Shown piece after piece: positions 1-6,437 of a stretch of DNA of 23,565 nt. The notes beneath the pieces were generated by a model. That model was given only the letters and a program-made list of their open reading frames with translations. It was not told the origin of the DNA and searched no databases. The stretch lies in contig JAJNQE010000090.1 of the NCBI GenBank assembly GCA_021154985.1, positions 1-23,565 of the forward strand, read 5' to 3'. The DNA is from Hydrogenophaga sp. (lineage in GTDB: Bacteria > Pseudomonadota > Gammaproteobacteria > Burkholderiales > Burkholderiaceae_C). Numbering within the stretch: position 1 is the first letter of the stretch; each line of letters begins with the position of its first letter. The translations under genes and the position numbers were made by a program.

Positions 1-1063
1 GCTGGACGCTTCGGCCACCCGGCTGGAGGTGATTCAGACCGAGCTGCACACCCTGCTGCAAGCCGTGCCCAACCTGCCGCACGAGAGCGTGCCCGTGGGC
101 AGCGACGAGCATGGCAACGTGGAACTGCGCCGCTGGGGCACGCCCCGCGTGTTCGACTTTCCCGTGCGCGACCACGTGGACGTGGGCGCGCCGCTCGGGC
201 TGGACTTTGAAACCGGCACCAAGCTCGCCGGTTCGCGCTTCACCTTCATGCGCGGCCCCATCGCGCGCCTGCACCGCGCGCTCGCCCAGTTCATGCTGGA
301 CGTGCAGACCCAGGAGCACGGCTACACCGAGTGCTACACGCCCTACATCGTCAACGCCGACACGCTGCGTGGCACCGGCCAGTTGCCCAAGTTCGAAGGC
401 GATCTGTTTGCGGTGAAAAAGGGGGGCCAGGAAGGTGAGGCCGTGCCCGACACGCAGGCGCTCTACCTGATTCCCACCAGCGAAGTGACCTTGACCAACG
501 TGGTGCGCGACACCGTGGTGGCCGAGTCCGAGCTGCCCATCAAACTCACCGCGCACACGCCGTGCTTCCGCTCCGAAGCCGGCAGCGCCGGGCGCGACAC
601 GCGCGGCATGATCCGCCAGCACCAGTTCGACAAGGTTGAAATGGTGCAGATCGTGCACCCCGACACGAGTTATGAAGCGCTCGACGCCATGACCGGCCAC
701 GCCGAGGCTGTGCTGCAGAAGCTGGGCCTGCCCTACCGCGTGCTGGCACTGTGCACCGGCGACATGGGCTTTGGTGCCACCCGCACGCACGACCTCGAGG
801 TGTGGGTGCCTGCGCAGGGCGCCTACCGTGAGATCAGCTCGGTCTCCAACTGCGAAGCGTTCCAGGCGCGGCGCCTGCAGGCGCGCTTCAAGAATGCACA
901 GGGCAAGAACGAGCTGGTGCACACGCTCAACGGCTCTGGTCTTGCAGTGGGGCGCACGCTGGTGGCGGTGCTGGAAAACTGCCAGAACGCCGACGGCAGC
1001 GTGACCGTGCCCGAGGCGTTGCGCCCGTACATGGGCGGGCTGGAGCGTTTGACGCCGGCTTGA
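1..1063 (+). CDS. serS: Seryl-tRNA synthetase, 5' end outside the window
   Basis: Cytoplasmic class II aminoacyl-tRNA synthetase that charges tRNA-Ser (and tRNA-Sec where present) with serine. The frame is already open at base 2, and about 354 codons are visible. The family usually has about 425-440 residues, so part of the N-terminal coiled-coil arm lies upstream. The GTG at 29 is an internal valine codon, not a start. Class II motif 2 is visible as FRSEAGSAGRDTRGMIRQHQ followed by FDKVEMV. Motif 3 is the stretch NGSGLAVGRTLVAVLEN, and the protein ends EALRPYMGG plus a short tail, as in bacterial SerRS. The gene ends in TGA at 1061-1063 and is followed 27 nt later by a strong terminator. A tRNA-Ser gene lies about 8 kb downstream on the opposite strand, apparently unlinked in expression. 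Identification is secure. Confidence 0.98.
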   Translation, partial: LDASATRLEVIQTELHTLLQAVPNLPHESVPVGSDEHGNVELRRWGTPRVFDFPVRDHVDVGAPLGLDFETGTKLAGSRFTFMRGPIARLHRALAQFMLDVQTQEHGYTECYTPYIVNADTLRGTGQLPKFEGDLFAVKKGGQEGEAVPDTQALYLIPTSEVTLTNVVRDTVVAESELPIKLTAHTPCFRSEAGSAGRDTRGMIRQHQFDKVEMVQIVHPDTSYEALDAMTGHAEAVLQKLGLPYRVLALCTGDMGFGATRTHDLEVWVPAQGAYREISSVSNCEAFQARRLQARFKNAQGKNELVHTLNGSGLAVGRTLVAVLENCQNADGSVTVPEALRPYMGGLERLTPA

Positions 1064-1088
1064 TGCCCGCATTACCTCGTCTGGCCAG

Positions 1089-1116
1089 AAGCCCCGCACT
1101 GCGGGGCTTTTTTGTT
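1089..1116 (+). terminator. Rho-independent terminator of serS
   Basis: A 7-bp GC stem, GCCCCGC (1091-1097) with GCGGGGC (1101-1107), closes a 3-nt ACT loop. It is extended by flanking AA/TT and followed by TTTTTTGTTT. It lies 27 nt after the serS stop and points the same way. Confidence 0.93.
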
Positions 1117-1280
1117 TGCCAACGGTTGCCTGGCAAGCCAGGTGCGAAGGCGGAACTTTCCCGCCGGGAATGGTCTCTGCCCACGGCAATCCCATGCCTT
1201 TGATTTGACCAACGTGGGCGCACCTCCTCCTTCGGATGTACCCCTTTTCCCATGTCGATACGCCACCCCCCCCGGTGGCC

Positions 1281-1286
1281 AGGAGA
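1281..1286 (+). promoter_or_regulatory. Shine-Dalgarno that fixes a TTG start
   Basis: AGGAGA sits 5 nt before TTG at 1292-1294. It is the only good ribosome binding site in front of the lipoprotein signal peptide, so it decides the start against the longer frame, which opens at 1112 inside the serS terminator. Confidence 0.75.
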
Positions 1287-1291
1287 AACCC

Positions 1292-2290
1292 TTGAAGACC
1301 GCCTTGATTTCTGTTCTTGCGCTGGCGCTCGCCGGCTGTGCCCTGCCTGGTGCCCAAGCACCGAGCCCCTCGATCCTGGTGGATCTCGACCCGGCCAGCA
1401 CGGAGCGGACGGTGATCATCGAGAGCATCACCGCCGACCGCAACGGCCTGCTGTACGTGGCCGACCGGGTGTCGGGCAACGTGATGCGCATCGATCCGAA
1501 GAACCCGCGTCCGGTGGTGGTCGGCCGCATGGCGGCGCGCCAGGTCAACGGACAGAACGCGGCGCCCAACCCCTCGGGCATGGCCTTCAATGCGAGAGGC
1601 GACCTGTTGATCGCGGCCTCGGCCTACGGCGAGATCCAGGTGCTGCGCGCAGCCGAGCTGGACCCGGCGCGTCCGGGCGTGGCACAGATCTTTGCCACGG
1701 GCCTGCCCGGCGCGAACGGCATCGATTTCGATCGCCAGGGTCGCCTCTACGTCAGCGGTGGGGCCAGCGGCAACGTGTTCCGCGTCGGACCCAACGGTGG
1801 CGCGGTTGAAACCGTCGCAACGGTCGAGCGTTTCGCACGCACATTGCCGGGTGTGAGTGCGCAGCAAGCCATCGTCGCCAACGGCTTGGCGTTCGATGCA
1901 GCGGGCGTGATGCACGTGGCCGACACAGCGCGCGGCGCTGTCTGGCGAATCGCGTTCGACGCCGAAGGCCGGGCGCAGCGCCCGGTGTTGTGGGTGCAGA
2001 ACGAGGCGCTTCAAGGCGCAGACGGTCTCGCCTTCGACGCGCGCGGGCAGTTGTGGGTGGCGGTCAACGAGCTCAATGCCCTGGTGCGCATCAGCCCGGC
2101 GGGCGAACTGACCGAGGTGGCGCGCAACGGCGCAGCCGGGCCGCTCGAGTTTCCCGCTGCGCTGGTGTTCGTGGGTGACGCCGGCTATGTTGCCAACTTC
2201 GACACACCCCGTCGCGTCAATCTCGACCCCGGCAGCGCGACCACGGCGCGTGCAGGCATCGGTGCGTCGATCGCCCGGGTGATGCGCTGA
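1292..2290 (+). CDS. Lipoprotein with SMP-30/NHL-type beta-propeller
   Basis: Predicted 332-residue lipoprotein starting at TTG 1292, chosen because AGGAGA lies 5 nt upstream and the N-terminus then reads as a lipoprotein signal: LKTA, a hydrophobic core, and lipobox LALAGC, which places the lipidated Cys near residue 16. The mature part has repeated blade-like strands of the SMP-30/gluconolactonase/NHL type: ADRNGLLYVADRVSGNVMRI, FNARGDLLIAASAYGEIQVL, FDRQGRLYVSGGASGNVFRV, FDAAGVMHVADTARGAVWRI and FDARGQLWVAVNELNALVRI. Each has the D/N-x-x-G-x-L-Y/W-V-A pattern. SMP-30 members are calcium-dependent lactonases or esterases, but I cannot assign the metal ligands or a substrate here, so function is open. 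It is probably membrane-anchored and faces the periplasm. It is the only gene between the serS terminator and the convergent genes at 2339, so it is probably monocistronic. Confidence 0.86.
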   Translation: MKTALISVLALALAGCALPGAQAPSPSILVDLDPASTERTVIIESITADRNGLLYVADRVSGNVMRIDPKNPRPVVVGRMAARQVNGQNAAPNPSGMAFNARGDLLIAASAYGEIQVLRAAELDPARPGVAQIFATGLPGANGIDFDRQGRLYVSGGASGNVFRVGPNGGAVETVATVERFARTLPGVSAQQAIVANGLAFDAAGVMHVADTARGAVWRIAFDAEGRAQRPVLWVQNEALQGADGLAFDARGQLWVAVNELNALVRISPAGELTEVARNGAAGPLEFPAALVFVGDAGYVANFDTPRRVNLDPGSATTARAGIGASIARVMR

Positions 2291-2297
2291 GTTGCCG

Positions 2298-2326
2298 TGC
2301 CGCCTCTTGAGCGCCAGAAGGCGGCA
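2298..2326. terminator. Hairpin between convergent genes, weak terminator candidate
   Basis: TGCCGCCT (2298-2305) pairs perfectly with AGGCGGCA (2319-2326) across a 13-nt loop, in the 48-nt gap between two convergent genes. Neither side has a convincing T run, so it may slow transcription or protect 3' ends rather than act as a classic terminator. Confidence 0.35.
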
Positions 2327-2338
2327 GGCTTGGAAAAC

Positions 2339-2881
2339 TCAACGCCGACACAGCTTCACCGGCCCGAGCTCCTGGCAACCGCGGCGCTGCGTTTCCACAC
2401 TGCAGTGCAGGTCGTAGGCGGCGCCTTTCCACGCCCACACCGGTTCGCAGAAGCCTGCAGTGCCGATGCGCAGGTCCTGCCAGCCCTGGGTGCGTGTGGG
2501 CAGGGGCGTCACGCCAGCGCCTGGGAAGCCGAGTTGCTGCGTGTAGCGGCCCTGCGCGTTTTTCACGAACAAGAACACCGAAGAACCGGTGTGGCCTGAA
2601 GTGCAGCCATTGCCCGCGGTCACCAGCACCTCGGGCACGCCGTCGCTGTTCAGGTCAAGCACCTGGGTCTCGTGTGCGATCTCGCCGCAATCGGGGGCCA
2701 TCAGGGCCTTGCCGCCCGGGGCGACGCGGTAGTCGAGCAGACGGAAGATGGCCAACTGGTCGGCTGCAGGCAGGCGACTGGCCAGGTCGCCGAACAGCAG
2801 GCGTGGACCCGCAGGCTGGGCCCAGGCCACCGCAGCTGTGGTGAGCCCGATGGCGGCCAGCCAGAAAAGGCGCACGTTCAT
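2339..2881 (-). CDS. Exported protein of unknown function with an FG-GAP/VCBS-like motif
   Basis: A 180-residue protein I do not recognise. The N-terminus is a Sec signal peptide: MNVRLFW, a hydrophobic core to about residue 20, and AxA-type cleavage at AWA|Q near residue 21. Around residues 74-92 lies QVLDLNSDGVPEVLVTAGNG, which resembles the calcium-binding D-x-N-x-D-G-x-x-E/D loop of FG-GAP/VCBS or EF-hand-like repeats. Only one copy is present, so this is not a full propeller. The mature protein has six cysteines (65, 93, 145, 160, 169, 178), an even number that suits disulfide bonds in the periplasm. It starts 7 nt after the stop of another exported protein (2889-3653), so the two are probably co-transcribed. 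Its 3' end is convergent with the lipoprotein gene. Confidence 0.72.
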   Translation of the reverse strand: MNVRLFWLAAIGLTTAAVAWAQPAGPRLLFGDLASRLPAADQLAIFRLLDYRVAPGGKALMAPDCGEIAHETQVLDLNSDGVPEVLVTAGNGCTSGHTGSSVFLFVKNAQGRYTQQLGFPGAGVTPLPTRTQGWQDLRIGTAGFCEPVWAWKGAAYDLHCSVETQRRGCQELGPVKLCRR

Positions 2882-2888
2882 GCGACGC

Positions 2889-3653
2889 TCAAAGTTTGGG
2901 CGTTGCGCCGCTCGACAGCCGCGCTTTCACGGCCGCTTGCCGCTGCTGTTCCACCCAGTCTTTGGCCTTCTGGTGCGAGCTGGCCCAGGCGCCGTAGTCC
3001 ACCAAGCGCACCGTGAGGTTGCGCACCGGCTCGCCACCCATGCTGGCAGCCGCAGCCAACCCGCAGGTTGATGGGTCTCGCGGCACATAGCCCTTTTCCT
3101 GACCACGCTTGAGGCCGCTCAGGATGTCGGTCGCTTCGCCCACCCCAATCACCGTGGTGTTGGGCGTGCTGCGCCAGCACATGGGCTTGCCGGGTTCGCC
3201 CCAGACGCTGTTGGTGGTGGAGTAGTTCTTGCCGCTCGTGGTGGGCTGACCGTAGCGCTGCGCCAATTGGGCGCCGAGCTGGGCCTGCGTGGGTGGTGAG
3301 TTCAGACTCATTTGCCGCGACATGCCGAGCACGCGTGGCGCGCTGGGCGGTGGCGAGAAGTACAGCCTGAAATCCTCGCGGCCTTGCGCATCGTCGAAAG
3401 TGGCCCACAGTTCGTACAGGAAGGGCTCCGTGCTCAGTTGCTGAACCCCGTCGCTGTAGTTGTAGGTCATGTTGCGTTTTTGTACGCGAATGCCGGGTCG
3501 GTGGGCATTGAGCACAGCCATCGCTTCGGCCTCGCTCATGCCAGGGCGCAAGCCCACGATGTCGAACGACGGTTGGGCCGTGGCGGGCAGGCACAGTGCG
3601 CAGGCCATGGCGAGCAGCCCGGCAGCAGCCAGCCGGGAAGCGGTGTGACGCAT
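2889..3653 (-). CDS. Periplasmic protein of unknown function
   Basis: A 254-residue exported protein, not assigned to a named family. I chose ATG 3653 because AAGGGAG lies 5 nt upstream and the product then begins with a clean signal peptide: MRHTASR, an Ala/Leu/Cys-rich core, and a likely cut at ATA|Q near residue 27. A longer frame upstream adds 28 residues with no export signal at its own start. After the signal, FDIVGLRPGMSEAEAMAVL resembles the G-L-x-x-G-M-x-x-x-E motif that opens SmpA/BamE-like and related small periplasmic domains. This is a local resemblance only. Two cysteines lie in PMCWRS and PSTCGL. The C-terminus (WVEQQRQAAVKARL) is probably helical. It is the first gene of a two-gene unit with 2339-2881. 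No catalytic motif is visible. Confidence 0.74.
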   Translation of the reverse strand: MRHTASRLAAAGLLAMACALCLPATAQPSFDIVGLRPGMSEAEAMAVLNAHRPGIRVQKRNMTYNYSDGVQQLSTEPFLYELWATFDDAQGREDFRLYFSPPPSAPRVLGMSRQMSLNSPPTQAQLGAQLAQRYGQPTTSGKNYSTTNSVWGEPGKPMCWRSTPNTTVIGVGEATDILSGLKRGQEKGYVPRDPSTCGLAAAASMGGEPVRNLTVRLVDYGAWASSHQKAKDWVEQQRQAAVKARLSSGATPKL

Positions 3654-3658
3654 ATCAA

Positions 3659-3665
3659 CTCCCTT
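3659..3665 (-). promoter_or_regulatory. Shine-Dalgarno for the exported-protein pair
   Basis: AAGGGAG on the - strand lies 5 nt before ATG 3653. It supports that start over the upstream in-frame ATG at 3737. Confidence 0.7.
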
Positions 3666-3746
3666 CGGATGTGGTGAGCGCATGCTAGGTCGCACCAGCG
3701 CACGAGGCACCTCCCAAATGAGAGGCCCGAAACTCAAACTGCGGCT

Positions 3747-4901
3747 TCAGGGCGAGCGCAGCGGCGTGGCGAGCTCGCGCTGCAAACGCGCGATCAGTTC
3801 GGCCTGGCGCCGCACACCGGTCTTCTGAAACACGCACTTGAGGCGCGTGCGCGCGGTGCCGTAGGTCAGGCCGAGGAGTGATGCGGCGTCTCGCAGGCTC
3901 CATCCATCGAGCAGGGCCTCGGTCAACCGCACCTCGGCCGGGGTGAGCCCGTGCGCCAGGCGCAGCCAGTTGGCGCGCGAGGGTGGCGGGTCGTGGGCCG
4001 TGCCCGAGAGCGCCAGCAGCACGCAAGGCCGGTGCGTCTGGGCCGACGACAGCGGCAACGCAAGTGCGGCCGCTTGCACGCGCAGGGGTGCGCCCCCGCC
4101 CAAGCGTGGCAGCACCAGCGTGTCGGTGTGCGAGGCTTGTCCCTCGGGCCGCGGCGCGTGGATCTGCAGCAGCGCTGCGAGCGCGGGCCGCGATGCGCTG
4201 TTGGCGGCCTGCACGCGGCCTCGCCGGTACACCAGTGCGTCGGCCTGAGCGAGTGCCTGCAGTGCGGCCTGGTTGGCGTGCACCAGGCTGCCATCTGGTG
4301 TCACGATGAGCATGCCGCCTTGCAGGCTGTCGAGCGCGCCGGCGAGTTGATCGCGGCGCAGCGAGGCCGTGCCCAACCGCTCGCGGATGCGCAGCGCGCG
4401 CACGAAGTGCCCGCTGAGAAGCTCGAAGAGGCGAACCTCTCGATCGCTGAAGGTGGGCAGGTCGGGTGCGCGCAGCAGCGTCACGTTGGCGATGCCGCTG
4501 CGCTCGGTGGTGAGGGTGTTGCCCAGGCTGTAGCGAAACCCCTGCGGCCGCATCCACTCCTGGTAGTAGCCCGACCGGTACAGGACATCGGTCTCTCGGG
4601 TGTGGGCGTCGAGGCGTTCGTTGGTGCGCACCATGCCGAGCCGGTGCGGCGCTTCGGAGTGCACGTTCCAGGGGTTGTCGGGTGCGAAATACAGCGCGTC
4701 GAAGCAAGTCATCCAGCGCGGTTCAATGCCGGCCAGGTGCGCCTGGGTGAGGCGGCGGGTGCCGAAATCGAGGACATAGAAGGTCTCAGCCTCGGTGCGG
4801 AAGCAGGTCTTGAGTCGCGCGAGAACCGCGGGCCAGTGCAGTGCGTCGAGCGCGGCATCGTAGATGGCCGCGGTGAGGTCGTCGACAGCGGACGGGGTCA
4901 T
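3747..4901 (-). CDS. LuxR-type transcriptional regulator, paralogue of the next gene upstream
   Basis: A 384-residue cytoplasmic regulator. The C-terminal GerE/LuxR helix-turn-helix runs from about residue 319 to 373: LTPAEVRLTEALLDG, then SLRDAASLLGLTYGTARTRL as the HTH, then FQKTGVRRQAEL. The N-terminal 180 residues have no receiver-domain Asp pocket and no recognisable autoinducer-binding motif. A central segment (about 185-235, GGMLIVTPDGSLVHANQAAL) reads like a PAS-type fold, so a small-molecule input is possible. It starts 4 nt after the stop of the paralogous regulator at 4906-6054, with GAGG just ahead of the ATG, so the two are almost certainly translated from one message. Conserved blocks shared with its partner include F/Y-x-x-D-N-P, G-M/V-V-R-T-N/D-E and E-W-x-R-P-Q. 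Target genes are not known. The divergent autotransporter is the obvious candidate. Confidence 0.88.
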   Translation of the reverse strand: MTPSAVDDLTAAIYDAALDALHWPAVLARLKTCFRTEAETFYVLDFGTRRLTQAHLAGIEPRWMTCFDALYFAPDNPWNVHSEAPHRLGMVRTNERLDAHTRETDVLYRSGYYQEWMRPQGFRYSLGNTLTTERSGIANVTLLRAPDLPTFSDREVRLFELLSGHFVRALRIRERLGTASLRRDQLAGALDSLQGGMLIVTPDGSLVHANQAALQALAQADALVYRRGRVQAANSASRPALAALLQIHAPRPEGQASHTDTLVLPRLGGGAPLRVQAAALALPLSSAQTHRPCVLLALSGTAHDPPPSRANWLRLAHGLTPAEVRLTEALLDGWSLRDAASLLGLTYGTARTRLKCVFQKTGVRRQAELIARLQRELATPLRSP

Positions 4902-4905
4902 GGCC

Positions 4906-6054
4906 TCAGTGCATCTGGAGCGGTCGGGCCGACTGCGTGACCCGAACCAGCAGCGCCGTCAGTTCGCTCTGGCGCGTGGACCCGGTCTTTTGAAACAGGA
5001 TTTTCAGATACCAGCGCGCAGTGGCATAGCTCATGCGCGCTCGCGAGGCGGCTTCGCGCAGTCCGCCACCGTCCATCAGTGAGAGGGCGAGCCGCGCTTC
5101 GGCAGCGGTGAAACCGAAGAGCGCGGTCAGTGTCTCGCGCGCCTGTGCCACTGGCGGTGCCAGCGGTTCGGACAGGCTCACGAGCACGGCCGCTCTCGGC
5201 GACACGAACACGCTGCGGGTGCTGCGCAGGGGCGTCATCTGCAGCACGAGGCCTTGTGCCACGAGGGCGGCCGGCTGCGCCGGTTCAGGCACGGTGCCGC
5301 CGGCCGTGCAGGCGCTCAGCAAGGCCTCAAGCCGTGCCTGGTCTTGCGGCTCGCGCGCTGCGAGCCTTCCGCCGCGCAAACAGAAGCCCTTGCCACGAGC
5401 GAGCAACTGCAGCGCTGCCCGGTTGGCTTGCAGCAACGCGCCGTGCGCGTCGAGCACCGCCATGCCCTGCGCAACCTGATCCAGAGCCATGGTGCTGTCA
5501 CTGCAGCGTTGCGTCAGGGTGTCGAGCTTCACCACCATGCGCATGGCGCGCTCCATGTGCCGCGCGAGCTGACCCAGGCGGCGCTGTTCGGCCATGCCGA
5601 AGCCGCCACGACCCGGCTCGCGCAGCAAGCTGAAATTGAGCACCAACCCTTCCTGTATCCATGGCGTGATGCCCATGGTGTGCGCAAGATCCTGCGGCCG
5701 AAGCCACTCATTGAAATAGGTCGATCGCCTCAATGCACCCGGGTCGCCCAGGTGAGCGAGCATGCTTTCATCGGTGCGCACAACGCCGGGTCGGTGCAGT
5801 TCGGGCGTTTGCAGGCAAGGGTTGTCGGGCAGGTAGAAACTGGCCGAAAAACGCTGGAGTTGTGCCCGCTCGACGCCTTCGATGCGCACAGGTCGAAGGG
5901 TGTGCGCTCGCAGATCCAGGCAGTACAAGGCCTCCACCCGAGACTGGAACAGCGTGCGCAGCGCCGGCATGACCTCGTCCCAGGCGGCTGGGTCGATCAC
6001 AGCGTCGTAGAGGGCCTCGGTGGCCCGGTGCAGAAGGACATCGGGTCGGGACAT
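4906..6054 (-). CDS. LuxR-type transcriptional regulator, first gene of the pair
   Basis: A 382-residue regulator built like its downstream neighbour. An N-terminal domain of about 180 residues contains SFYLPDNP, PGVVRTDES and NEWLRPQD. A PAS-like centre follows (VAQGMAVLDAHGALLQANRA, about 195-215). The C-terminal LuxR HTH begins near residue 315 (FTAAEARLALSLMDGG, LREAASRARMSYATARWYL, FQKTGSTRQSEL). No receiver domain or phosphorylation pocket is visible, so it is probably controlled by ligand binding or abundance rather than by a cognate kinase. The ATG at 6054 lacks a clear Shine-Dalgarno (AAAAAGCTGCC precedes it). The gene faces the autotransporter across a 383-nt intergenic region and probably shares that control region with it. 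Paralogy to 3747-4901 extends over the whole length, pointing to tandem duplication followed by divergence. Confidence 0.88.
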   Translation of the reverse strand: MSRPDVLLHRATEALYDAVIDPAAWDEVMPALRTLFQSRVEALYCLDLRAHTLRPVRIEGVERAQLQRFSASFYLPDNPCLQTPELHRPGVVRTDESMLAHLGDPGALRRSTYFNEWLRPQDLAHTMGITPWIQEGLVLNFSLLREPGRGGFGMAEQRRLGQLARHMERAMRMVVKLDTLTQRCSDSTMALDQVAQGMAVLDAHGALLQANRAALQLLARGKGFCLRGGRLAAREPQDQARLEALLSACTAGGTVPEPAQPAALVAQGLVLQMTPLRSTRSVFVSPRAAVLVSLSEPLAPPVAQARETLTALFGFTAAEARLALSLMDGGGLREAASRARMSYATARWYLKILFQKTGSTRQSELTALLVRVTQSARPLQMH

Positions 6055-6437
6055 GGCAGCTTTTTAACCGATATCGCCACACTGCGCCCCGTCTCCATTC
6101 ATGTGCTGTGACGGCCGTCTTCAGTCGACCGCGCTCAATCCCACAGGTTGACGGTGAGCAGTCAGTCGTCATTTCGCCATGCATGACTGCGAATGGGTAT
6201 CAGGTTGACTGTCCGACCGCATGCGTGCGGGCACGACCCGTCACATGCCCTTCGAAGATGGCCGCTTTTTCATGATCAATTCGAACGCTTGCAAGGCCAT
6301 TGAACCAGTAGCCTGTCGAGGCGTGAGACCCCGTCTTGGGACAGGGCCGAGGGGCAGAGGAAGGCGCCCTCGCCCAGACGTCCTCTGGCGGTATCGAGAC
6401 GGACATTCTGCCGCTCGCAACCCTCACGTCCATCCCG
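6055..6437. promoter_or_regulatory. Divergent control region between the LuxR pair and the autotransporter
   Basis: This 383-nt stretch has no credible gene. It holds an 8-bp palindrome CGATATCG (6069-6076) 15 nt from the regulator start, a 10-bp palindrome GACGGCCGTC (6110-6119), and an imperfect 12-nt direct repeat CAGGTTGACGGT / CAGGTTGACTGT (6144-6155 and 6201-6212, 57 nt apart). Both repeat copies contain a -35-like TTGAC, but neither has a good -10 at 16-18 nt, so promoters here may need an activator. Assigning these as operators is inference. Confidence 0.5.
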
